NCBI GenBank assembly: GCA_029245725.1 | Contig: JAQWOT010000341.1 | Coordinates: 1 to 32,226 of the forward strand | Length of the DNA: 32,226 nucleotides | Direction of reading: 5' to 3' | From: SAR324 cluster bacterium | GTDB taxonomy: Bacteria > SAR324 > NAC60-12 | Shown here: positions 1 to 7,772 of the stretch, in pieces | How the letters are laid out: each line of letters opens with the position of its first letter | Position numbering within the stretch: position 1 is the first letter of the stretch | The notes under the pieces: model-generated | Database searches by the model: none | Told to the model about the DNA's origin: nothing | What the model saw: only the letters and a program-made list of their open reading frames with translations | Made by a program: the position numbers and the translations under genes

Positions 1-111
1 AAAGTTCAGTTTACTAGTAGTTTTGGTAAAGGTTTTTGAATTATTTAATATTTAAAAAAACTAAAGTTCATGAATTTATAAATTTTAAAAAATTTAATTG
101 AAGTTGGCAGT

Positions 112-885
112 ATGAAACATTTAATTCTTCTTGCCATGCTCATTAGTATATTTAAAATTTCGTACGCACAATATGCTACTCCATATCTGGCAACTAATAA
201 GATGCATATCAACCCAATTGGTGCGGTGTTGCGAGAGACTGGTAATTTTCATTATGGCACACTTGACACTGGAAGAGTTTTAAGAGGTGAAATTGGTTTT
301 TCTGCAATCGGCCACACTTACGGCGCTGAAGCTGAATATGTGACAAAAGCAGGTTACATTGACAATACTAACAATACAGTAATGAGTTTTCGTGGCTCAT
401 ACATTATAGGTGAGTTTTTCACACTTGGTTACTCAAATAAATCACAAAATGGTGATAATAAAACAGAGAATAGTGAATTTGGACTAGGATTAAAAACTCA
501 AGGATTTCACGCGAGTTATCTGTCTAGCGAAAAGAAAGTTGATAATACTAAATATTCCGTAGTAAGTAGCGCAATTGGAATTGTACAAAGTATTTCATTT
601 GCTGAATGGAAATTTGAGTATGCTAGCATAATTGCTAGTGAAGACGCCCATTCCAGTGCTCAAACCGTCTTTGAACTAAGGTCAGATAAGCTAATATTGT
701 TGCTTGAAGTTGAAGATGGAAGTAGTTATGAAAGGCAACTACTAGGATTTGGTTGGGATAATTTAGACGACTTTGCCTTCAGAATGGATTTACATTCTAA
801 AAATTATGAAAATGGTGAAACAGAAGCAGGTTTTAGACTAACAGCAGGTTTCAACTACGATCGTAGAAAAAGCTGTGGTTGTTGA
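112..885 (+). CDS. Secreted protein of unknown function, paralog A
   Basis: I do not recognise a named family. The 257-residue product starts with a Sec-type signal peptide (MKHLILLAMLISIFKISYA, probable cleavage before QYATPYL). The mature part has alternating hydrophobic and polar residues with many glycines and aromatics, as in outer-membrane or surface beta-barrel proteins; this is inference only. It is clearly homologous to the product at 1115-1963: both begin the mature chain with ATPYL, then HINP.GAV.RETGN, IGFS.IG, and later WKFEYAS, LLG.GW. The gene is visibly richer in A and T than its paralog and has no good Shine-Dalgarno before the ATG. It ends in an odd basic and cysteine tail (RRKSCGC). 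A tRNA gene separates the two paralogs. Real gene: likely; function: unknown. Confidence 0.8.
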   Translation: MKHLILLAMLISIFKISYAQYATPYLATNKMHINPIGAVLRETGNFHYGTLDTGRVLRGEIGFSAIGHTYGAEAEYVTKAGYIDNTNNTVMSFRGSYIIGEFFTLGYSNKSQNGDNKTENSEFGLGLKTQGFHASYLSSEKKVDNTKYSVVSSAIGIVQSISFAEWKFEYASIIASEDAHSSAQTVFELRSDKLILLLEVEDGSSYERQLLGFGWDNLDDFAFRMDLHSKNYENGETEAGFRLTAGFNYDRRKSCGC

Positions 886-963
886 GTTGTTAGCATTCTT
901 TGAGGTATGGAGCGTAACAAGAACAGATTTTTGTCTCTACCATTTAGACTGTTCTAATAATAT

Positions 964-1036
964 GCTCCCGTAGTTTAAGTGGATAAAACGTTGGATTCCT
1001 AATCCGAAACTCTGGGTTCGAGTCCCGGCGGGAGCA
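964..1036 (+). tRNA. tRNA-Arg (anticodon CCT)
   Basis: The cloverleaf can be folded by eye. The 7-bp acceptor stem GCTCCCG (964-970) pairs with CGGGAGC (1029-1035), with discriminator A1036. The anticodon arm has the stem TTGGA/TCCGA and the loop TTCCTAA, giving anticodon CCT, which reads AGG (Arg). The T arm is CTGGG-TTCGAGT-CCCGG. The CCA end is not encoded. The acceptor pairing runs on for 3 more bp outside the tRNA (TAT 961-963 with ATA 1036-1038), which may help define the precursor stem. It lies between two tandem paralogous genes. Confidence 0.93.
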
Positions 1037-1114
1037 TACTCAGATAAAATCGCAATCTATAGAACTTAGCGGGGAAATGGACAGAAATTCAAAATCTTTA
1101 GATGGGGAACCGTC

Positions 1115-1963
1115 ATGAAGACCCACTTGCAGCGAGCATGGATATTTGCTCTAGCAGCACTAGGAGTAGCTGAAGTAGCTCGGGCACAGGTGGCAACCCC
1201 CTATCTCTCTAGTAATCGCAGTCATATCAATCCGGTTGGAGCCGTTTGGCGGGAAACCGGAAATCTACGCTATAACATGTTGGATGCTGGAAATGTATCC
1301 AAGCAGGATATTGGCTTTTCACTCATTGGAGAAAGTGCTGGGGGTGAGGTCGATTTTGTGATTAAAGAGACCTTCGATGGTGGGGAAAATTCCACAAATG
1401 GAACTGGTTTCCGAGGTGCCTTTATATTGGGTGAATCATTTGCGATTGGCTATGGGATGGGAACCCACAATGGTGATATTACTAATGAAACAAGCGATTT
1501 AGGATTGGGTCTGAAATTTTTTGATAACATTTACGCGAGCTTTCTCTCCCGAGATGGTAAATCAGGAGAGGATAGCTACTCAGTTGCAGGCTTGGGAGCA
1601 GGGATCATTTCTGGTAATCCGACAGATCTACAGTGGAAGTTTGAATATGCGAGCCTATCTGCCACTGAAGATGCATATTCGACTTCACTGACCGTGATCG
1701 AAGCCAAGACCAATGAATTGAATTTCTTTCTCGAAATGAATGATGGTAAAAACTTTGACGAACAATTACTTGGGTTAGGGTGGGAATATCCGGATAGTTG
1801 GGCTTTTGGAGTGGGAATGTACAGTCGTGATTCGGAAAGTGGTTTTAAATTCACGATTGGCTACAACTACAAGAATGTTTCAAGACTAAGTAGTGGAGGT
1901 TCACAACCTCAGCAGCAAGAACAGCAACAGCAAGAACCACCACCCGAGGAACAGGCACAGTAA
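1115..1963 (+). CDS. Secreted protein of unknown function, paralog B
   Basis: The 282-residue product begins with a signal peptide (basic start MKTHLQRAW, hydrophobic stretch, cleavage probably after ARA or ARAQ before VATPYL). The body matches paralog A (112-885) over almost its full length: ATPYLSSNRSHINP, GAVWRETGNLRY, DIGFSLIGE, LQWKFEYASL, EQLLGLGWE. After the shared C-terminal strand FTIGYNY it adds a low-complexity tail rich in Gln, Pro and Glu (about residues 260-282) that paralog A lacks. A weak GGGGA precedes the ATG. No enzyme motif is visible; a surface or outer-membrane role is inferred from the signal peptide and strand-like pattern. The next gene (MnmD-like) starts 24 bp downstream on the same strand, so co-transcription is possible. 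Confidence 0.85.
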   Translation: MKTHLQRAWIFALAALGVAEVARAQVATPYLSSNRSHINPVGAVWRETGNLRYNMLDAGNVSKQDIGFSLIGESAGGEVDFVIKETFDGGENSTNGTGFRGAFILGESFAIGYGMGTHNGDITNETSDLGLGLKFFDNIYASFLSRDGKSGEDSYSVAGLGAGIISGNPTDLQWKFEYASLSATEDAYSTSLTVIEAKTNELNFFLEMNDGKNFDEQLLGLGWEYPDSWAFGVGMYSRDSESGFKFTIGYNYKNVSRLSSGGSQPQQQEQQQQEPPPEEQAQ

Positions 1964-1987
1964 TTTAACAGATCGAATATATTTTGA

Positions 1988-2677
1988 ATGACAGAACAGC
2001 TTAGATGGAGTGATGGAGTTCCTTGGTCTGTAAGGTTTGAAGATATATACTATTCCCAGAGTGACGGTTTAGCGGAGAGCCGATATGTCTTTCTGCAGGG
2101 GAATCGTGTAGCCGAAAAATGGAATAAAAAACATATTTTTCGTATAAGTGAAACTGGATTTGGGACAGGCCTAAATTTTTTGGCGACTTGGCAACTTTGG
2201 CGGAAGACCCGAGTTCATGGTAGTTGGTTACACTTTGAATCGACTGAAGGCTTTCCACTGAATAGAAAGCAATTGAAGTTAATCCACCAAGAGTGGACAG
2301 AACTGAAAGAACTCTCGGAATTGCTACTGGCTCCAAAGAATACTACCAGTGAATTTCTTAATGATTGGCAGGAGTGGCCGGAAGAAAGGATTACGTTAAG
2401 GTTGCATCACGCAGAGGTATTACCAGCACTGCGAGTCATGCAATCAAACCAAGTTGATGCCTGGTTTCTGGATGGGTTCAGTCCCAAAAAGAATCTTGAG
2501 ATGTGGACAAGGGATGTTTTGCGAGAAGTGGCTCGTATCACTTGTCCTGAAGGAACCTGTGCTACCTACACGGCAGCCAGTCATGTGAGAAAGAGTCTGG
2601 AAGACTCGGGCTTTGTGATGAAGAAGATCAAGGGCTTCGCGCAAAAACGCGAGATGTTACATGGATGTAAATTGTAA
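1988..2677 (+). CDS. mnmD: tRNA 5-aminomethyl-2-thiouridine methyltransferase (MnmD-like)
   Basis: This 229-residue protein matches the stand-alone methyltransferase MnmD, equivalent to the N-terminal domain of MnmC. That enzyme uses S-adenosylmethionine to make the 5-methylaminomethyl group on wobble uridine 34 of some tRNAs. Visible motifs: the SAM-binding loop ETGFGTGLNF (residues 55-64) and the family signature DAWFLDGFSPKKN (157-169), whose second Asp is the expected catalytic or base-binding residue. The C-terminal part (TYTAASHVRKSLEDSGF, then KREML) is also typical. No FAD-oxidase domain follows, so this is the short form. The start has no clear Shine-Dalgarno. The PurD-like gene follows 12 bp downstream, probably in the same transcript, and the Arg tRNA lies nearby, though that may be chance. 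Confidence 0.85.
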   Translation: MTEQLRWSDGVPWSVRFEDIYYSQSDGLAESRYVFLQGNRVAEKWNKKHIFRISETGFGTGLNFLATWQLWRKTRVHGSWLHFESTEGFPLNRKQLKLIHQEWTELKELSELLLAPKNTTSEFLNDWQEWPEERITLRLHHAEVLPALRVMQSNQVDAWFLDGFSPKKNLEMWTRDVLREVARITCPEGTCATYTAASHVRKSLEDSGFVMKKIKGFAQKREMLHGCKL

Positions 2678-2689
2678 AAGAGTTAGAAC

Positions 2690-3961
2690 ATGGCTCGGGT
2701 CTGGGTTCTGGGCGTGGGATCGTTTGCTCATGCAATGGCACAAATTTGTCGAGAAGATGGTGCCGAGGTTAATACTTACCTGACTAGAAATTATGGCCAC
2801 TATGGAGCCTCTCTTTGTGGAGAGGTTTATGAGGCCCGGAGGCATCCGCAACTGCTAACGCTCTTTGACAAACATCCACCAGATCTAGTGATCCCTATGT
2901 CAATTGATTGGCAAACCCAATCATGGGGACCTGATTTGGTACAGTGGGGTATCCCCATTCTCTCTCCGGTTAGAGAAGCTACTCGATTGGAAGTGGATCG
3001 GGATTTCGCAATGCGGCTTTGTGAGCAATACGGTATCCCAATACCACGTAGTCACTATGCTAGAAATCGTTTGGAGGCTGAAGAAATTCTTCGCAATGAT
3101 CCAAGGCCTTATGTGTTGAAAAATCCGATTTGTTCACCCTTCAGTCCAGTACATACGATTGTTTGCGAAACGGTAGAGGACACGTGGGGCTGGATAAGAT
3201 GTGTTGATTACGCAGAAGGACTTTTTCTCCAGGAGTATCTGGGAAATGTGGAAGCAGGTCACTTCGTTTTCGTGAGCAATGGCGAAATTATTAGCCAGAT
3301 CAGTAATCAGGAGTACAAGCGAGCCTTCACAGGGAACATGGGGCCTGTCGCTGGAGCTCCCTTAGGAGGGATCGTTGAGCAGGATCCTGCAGATCGGTAT
3401 GGATTAGCAAAGGATTTAATTCATCCGCTGCAACCGTGGCTAAAGAAAGTGAACTTTCACGGTCCACTGCAAGTCACTGCAATGAGGCAACAAGATCGCT
3501 GGGTACCAATTGAATATAATGTGAGAATGGGAGTGACGTCCGGTGCTCTCTGGTTACGCATGTTAGAAAATCCGGTAAAGACTTTGTGTGCTGTAGCTAA
3601 TAACCAGGCCGTCAAAACCAAATGGCGAGATTCTATCCAAGCAGGAGGAACACTCACACTGGCTGGATATGGTTATCCTTACATTGTGGAAGATGTACCG
3701 CCATTACCAGTGCGAATAGAAGGAGAGATAGACTGTGATCTCTGGTGGAATGAAGTCCGATCAGATTCACTGGGTATCTACACAGAATCCCATAAGGGCC
3801 TAGAAAAAGGGCATCGAATCGCTGATGTGAACGGCCTTGGAAAAACTGTTGAAGAGGCACTACAAAGTGCATATCAAAACATAAGTAAGCTTCACTGTTT
3901 ACATAGTTATTTTCGAACCGATATTGGTCAAACTCTTTGGCCAATTGGTGTCGGCTTTTGA
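2690..3961 (+). CDS. PurD-like ATP-grasp protein (phosphoribosylamine-glycine ligase homolog)
   Basis: The 423 residues are close to the usual PurD length and show its order: an N-terminal Rossmann-like start (VWVLGVGSFAHAMA), a central ATP-grasp region (about 105-300, with PYVLKNP and FLQEYLG), the Mg/ATP segment PIEYNVRMG, and the C-terminal domain ending in the PurD-like HRIADVNGLGKTVEEALQ and FRTDIG. PurD joins phosphoribosylamine and glycine in purine synthesis. The motif that in standard PurD reads EFNVRFGDPE is EYNVRMGVTSG here, so the Asp-Pro-Glu part is lost. It may be a diverged PurD or a paralog acting on another carboxylate and amine. It follows the MnmD-like gene by 12 bp and ends at a hairpin terminator. 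Family is secure; substrate is not. Confidence 0.75.
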   Translation: MARVWVLGVGSFAHAMAQICREDGAEVNTYLTRNYGHYGASLCGEVYEARRHPQLLTLFDKHPPDLVIPMSIDWQTQSWGPDLVQWGIPILSPVREATRLEVDRDFAMRLCEQYGIPIPRSHYARNRLEAEEILRNDPRPYVLKNPICSPFSPVHTIVCETVEDTWGWIRCVDYAEGLFLQEYLGNVEAGHFVFVSNGEIISQISNQEYKRAFTGNMGPVAGAPLGGIVEQDPADRYGLAKDLIHPLQPWLKKVNFHGPLQVTAMRQQDRWVPIEYNVRMGVTSGALWLRMLENPVKTLCAVANNQAVKTKWRDSIQAGGTLTLAGYGYPYIVEDVPPLPVRIEGEIDCDLWWNEVRSDSLGIYTESHKGLEKGHRIADVNGLGKTVEEALQSAYQNISKLHCLHSYFRTDIGQTLWPIGVGF

Positions 3962-3968
3962 GCAAACC

Positions 3969-3995
3969 AGTAGGTTATAACCCTACTAAATTTTT
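3969..3995 (+). terminator. Rho-independent terminator after the PurD-like gene
   Basis: A hairpin with stem AGTAGG (3969-3974) and CCTACT (3982-3987) is followed by AAATTTTT (3988-3995). It begins 8 bp after the TGA stop. The stem is short but placed as expected for the end of the mnmD and PurD-like transcript. Confidence 0.55.
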
Positions 3996-4041
3996 AAGAT
4001 TCACTGCATTTATCTTCGGATAGATGTAAGGAATCTTCATC

Positions 4042-4173
4042 TGGGGAATCTGGCGAGATTCTCCAAGAGATGATCTTTGACAATTGAATCTGAAAAATTA
4101 ACCACTATTGCCGGCAAGTCTCTCGGCTAAGCAATAGTTCAAGCAAGGTAGAAATAAGACTACTTCGCTTGAA
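4042..4173. other. Run of three strong hairpins, possible structured RNA
   Basis: Three inverted repeats follow each other closely. First, 4042-4065: a 10-bp stem (TGGGGAATCT with AGATTCTCCA, one G-U pair) with a GGCG tetraloop. Second, 4104-4138: ACTATTGC pairs with GCAATAGT, with an alternative inner GCCG/CGGC pairing. Third, 4138-4173: TTCAAGC pairs with GCTTGAA, then one A-C mismatch, then AGGTAG with CTACTT (one G-U), loop of 8. They start 47 bp after the terminator of the upstream gene. No run of T follows any of them, so they are not plain terminators. A structured RNA or a remnant of a repeat element would both fit; there is no sequence match to a known RNA. Confidence 0.4.
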
Positions 4174-5244
4174 TCACGCTGACCGTTTTTCCAGTAGACT
4201 TGCCTTGGCAAAGTGTAAATTAAGACAAATAGTATAGAATTCTGGTGATCAATTTCGAAATCCTTAATGCACTAAACTTTCCCTAAGAGTTTCCTAAAAT
4301 ATTAATTATAGTTAGTTGTGTACAGAACTGTTTTTGAATCAAAAATATAATAAGTCTTAGATATTAATAAAATCTAAAATTTGATTTTAGATCTGATTAT
4401 AGATAATAGAGTATAGTTTACGGTTCTAACGATAAAATAGCTAAAGATAAATATTTAAAGAATTAAATGAAATATTCTCAAATATATATGAATTGGAGGT
4501 GAACGTCTTTAGCTATGGTTCATAGAGTGATTCTTTTGATAGTACAAGAAGAAGTAATCGAGTACCACTAACTGAATTAGTCACAGTCGATAGCAGTAAA
4601 TTTTTGAGTTCTTATAAATTTCTCTGTCTGTCCTAAGTTTTTTCGTTGTCGCAAATAAAATTAATTAAAGTCAATGATCTCAAAAAAACTCCTATTTAGA
4701 ACCACTCAAATTTAGCAAACTGGCTTCTTTCGCAGAAAAGCTACGAAATAAATCAGGTCTACTGAAAATGTATTTCTGAACCTCTATATAAATTTCCATT
4801 ATTTTTTCAATAAATTCTACCAATCAGCAAGAAGCTATCTTGTGATACACTCCATCTATTCTGCTGATAATTAGTATTCTGGCCCCTTCGATATGAAGGC
4901 TGAGATTGCTTTTCTAAACCACCAACTATTGACTCTGCAAAGAGTATCACTAAAATTTAATTCCGTGGAGAAAATGTAAGTCAAAAATGAAACTTTGTTC
5001 CTGAAGATAGTCTCCCCAGTCTGAACACCTTAACTACCATCAACTACTATAACTTCAGCAGTGGAAAGATGTGCCTCAGGCTCATCAAAAACCAGTCAAG
5101 TAACCATCACAGGGCCTTCGCTGTAATGCTTGTGGCTCGAAAGTTCACTAGAGGCAAACGTCGCTCAAACTCTGATAAAGCTGTAAGAGCGTGGTGAGCT
5201 AGCTGAGCATGTCCAGATTTGACTTGAAGAAGTAGGTCTAAGGA

Positions 5245-5314
5245 TATTGGGAAGTTTGGGGTTTGACAACAACTCATAAAATAGTTGTAAATCCCTGGGT
5301 ATTGGGAAGTTTGG
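5245..5314. repeat. 15-bp direct repeat pair
   Basis: TATTGGGAAGTTTGG occurs at 5245-5259 and again at 5300-5314, 55 bp apart. Between them sits a 6-bp-stem hairpin (ACAACT 5269-5274 with AGTTGT 5283-5288). No function is visible. Confidence 0.7.
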
Positions 5315-5817
5315 TACTTAGCAAACACAAAAAATTAGTGGAAACACCCATCATTGAAGAATCGACTTTGTCTTGCTAGAGGAACTGAACCAATACTTGC
5401 GTAGTTCTAATCCATTTTTTGCCTTCCCCAAGATTAAATTACAAATATCTGACATCATCCAACCTACTCGGATTTATCTTCTTTTTCGCAGGTTACAAGA
5501 TAACCTCGTCTATATCTAGGGTTTTCAGCAATTGAGGAATTTATTTCTGCGAATCTTGATTGATTTTTTCACCATGAGATGTTAATTTTCATCTATAAAG
5601 TAAAGTCAAATATTCCGATTTCAAATAAAGCAGTATTAGAGCTGATCTTGCCAAGATTATAGATTCATAACTTTAAGAAATTTATAATATTTCTTTGGAT
5701 GTAGTGCTACAGAATATTTTACAGTGAAGTCTAGCTAGGCAATGTCTCAGTTGATAGTTGAACGAATTGAGTTGAGTGATGGCAGCCCTGAGATAGTAGT
5801 GCAAAGATACAGGAATT

Positions 5818-5889
5818 GAGTATTAACTGATCATGAACCAGTCTACGCTATGGAGTATTAACTGATCATGAACCAGTCTACGCTATGGA
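5818..5889. repeat. Perfect 35-bp tandem duplication
   Basis: A 35-bp unit (5818-5852) is repeated without change directly after (5853-5887), and the match runs 2 bp further. The unit includes TGATCA and ends in CTACGCTATG. Two exact copies with no spacer suggest a recent slippage or unequal-exchange event rather than a CRISPR or iteron array. Confidence 0.95.
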
Positions 5890-6951
5890 CCATGTTAGAT
5901 AACTCTATCAATTGCTAAAGTGTCTTCTAGCTGTCTTGATTAATATGCTCTAATAGAAAAACAAGTCTTTTACATGCTCAATGTTTAGACTTTCTCAGAA
6001 AAAAAGCTGCACCGTTCATCAACTACGATGGAAAAGAAGACTTCCATCTTGGCTTAGAAGAATAATGATTCCCTGCCTTTCAAAATAAAGTTGTTTAGTT
6101 CACTTTTGAATGCTGTCTTTTTACCTCTGCAAGGAGACTCAAAAGAGCGTGAACAAATCCAGTAGTAATAATGCTATTATCCTTGATAATATCGTTGATA
6201 TTTAAAATTTATTTAGCTGATTATTAAGTAGTTTCAAAGAAATTTTCAGTATAGTTTAATACTCACCTTATCATAGAATTTAATAGTACAAACTGATCAA
6301 GTAGTGAATCAGTTTGAATTTAAATGATTCGATCTGTGTAGTGAAAGTCTTACAATGTTAGTCTAATCCGTTAGAATCAACTGTCATCCAGTTTTCAGGC
6401 AATCTGTGCCATAGTCCATGGTTGATAAGAGCTTCAATAACTTGAAAATCTTTCTAGTCATCTTGACCGATCCACTGCCAAAAAAACCTAAGTACCTTAC
6501 TAAAAGTAACATCAGTTGCCATCTAGATATAGAATTTAAACTTTCTTAATGATGGCTTTACAGGATTTATTAACCAGCACGAGAAAAAGTTCTTCTTTCT
6601 TATATTAGTTAACTTATAATTAATTTGCGGTCTGAACAAGTCATTGGAAAACTGTTTTGTGATGTACCCAAAGGACTCTGCCAACAGCTCCAAGTCGTAG
6701 TCTTGATAAATATGAGTTTTGAGCCTGCTCTTTAACGGCGGGATCCTTTCGTTGGTGTATCGCCTAAAAGATATGTTAACAAGCTCGTCAAAATTAGCTT
6801 TTAATCACTCAATGCTTATCGAGGAGAATGCTCTGGATGAACACAGTGAAGATATTGTATCATTAGATTTCAAAATCTCAGAGATAACTTCATTTATTCA
6901 AACTATGCAATTACTCTAACTCCACTAAAATTTTGATTTAATCGTTGGTCT

Positions 6952-7427
6952 TCAGATTTTTAAAGAACTGAAAAATAGATTTCTACCGATAAAAATAATA
7001 CCTTGTTGGTAAAAACATAGCTGCTCCATACCTCCTAAATTTTTCTTGAATCAGGTAATCGAGCAATTACTTGCGTGGGGTGAAAACAAGAATTGTGTTC
7101 AATGAATTTTTGAAGGCACTCCTTACCCCAACCCCACCAATTAGGATGGAGAACAAGTACTAACTCAGCTTGATCTTGATGCGGCTGGAATTCTTCCCAT
7201 CCCATCAGTTTGTTTTGGTGGAGGAGTGCTCAAAGACCATACCCATGAGTTTCCCAATACGATTCTTTGATTAGGACAAATCCCTTTGCGTCTTCAAGTG
7301 TAAAGGGAGTTCTGAGCAAAGGGAGGTGTTTAGCATGCTTTGGGTGGTTCATCATCGCCACCCAAGCCTCTGTTTCGATTTCATGCATTCTGTGTAAGGC
7401 AAGTTCTGTCTTTGACTTGATACTCAT
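6952..7427 (-). pseudogene. Broken GNAT-family N-acetyltransferase
   Basis: On the minus strand the frame from ATG (7427) reads MSIKSKTELALHRMHEIET and on to SYWETHGYGL, then hits TGA at 7230-7232. The same frame goes on in good sense through QDQAELVLVLHPNWWGWGKE and VIARLPDSRK, typical of GNAT acetyltransferases of the RimJ/RimL type (acetyl-CoA binding and core strands). Family members usually have Trp (TGG) where the TGA stands. Near 7040, one base appears missing in a run of A, because the C-terminal part (MEQLCFYQQGIIFIG, stop at 6952-6954) continues in another frame. With one nonsense change and one frameshift, about 158 codons in all, the gene cannot give a full protein. Its former target is unknown. 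Confidence 0.8.
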
Positions 7428-7747
7428 AATAGCTTTTATCCGTAAAATGTAGTCTGGAATTTTAGTCTGCTAAGTAGGCTCTTATTCCTACTAATACGGT
7501 CTTTCCGAACTGAATTCTATAAATTGATGGAAAAATTTAGACTGGAGTGAATTAGTTTTTTCCATCTTCATGCGGAAGACTGTAAAAATTCTCTATTTGC
7601 TTATTTTCTCCCCCAAGTTGTAAAGCCCTAGCTTCATAAAATCGAGATTGTTTAAAGAGTGCTTCCAAGTATTAGCTAAAATCTAAAGTAGGTCTTGGAT
7701 ACGAGTTTTGGGGTTGGCGCAGTTGTGTCGTTTAGACAAATGAAGTA

Positions 7748-7766
7748 ATCTCCGAGATTTGGAGAT
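7748..7766 (+). promoter_or_regulatory. Hairpin covering the transposase ribosome binding site
   Basis: ATCTCC (7748-7753) pairs perfectly with GGAGAT (7761-7766) over a 7-base loop. The GGAG at 7761-7764 is the Shine-Dalgarno, 8 bases before the ATG at 7773, so the stem would hide it in the mRNA. Several insertion sequences limit transposase in this way when read from outside promoters; that this one does is inference. Confidence 0.5.
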
Positions 7767-7772
7767 CTAAGG

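Larger units (their letters stand above)
3996..6951. other. Gene-poor stretch with decayed coding scraps
   Basis: I find no intact gene of normal length in this 3-kb stretch. Open frames here are under 75 codons, lack ribosome binding sites and match no family I know. Some short runs read like protein but are cut by stops or frameshifts, for example minus strand 6358-6522 (one internal TAG) and minus strand about 4930-5330. With the GNAT pseudogene just downstream and an insertion sequence after that, the simplest reading is a region where genes have decayed. It also holds tandem hairpins (4042-4173), an 8-bp-stem AT-rich hairpin at 4372-4392, a 15-bp repeat and a 35-bp tandem duplication. 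Confidence 0.6.

Noticed and set aside
5107-5328. Minus-strand ORF of 73 codons
   Set aside because: No ribosome binding site and no family match. It carries a 15-bp repeat within it and the sense seems to continue in other frames with stops; treated as decayed sequence, not a gene.
5818-5889. CRISPR or iteron array
   Set aside because: Only two copies, directly adjacent without spacers, and no cas or rep genes.
6719-6919. Plus-strand ORF of 66 codons
   Set aside because: The end (SEDIVSLDFKISEITSFIQT) faintly recalls chemotaxis-receptor helices, but the key NLLALNA motif does not follow in any frame, and there is no ribosome binding site.
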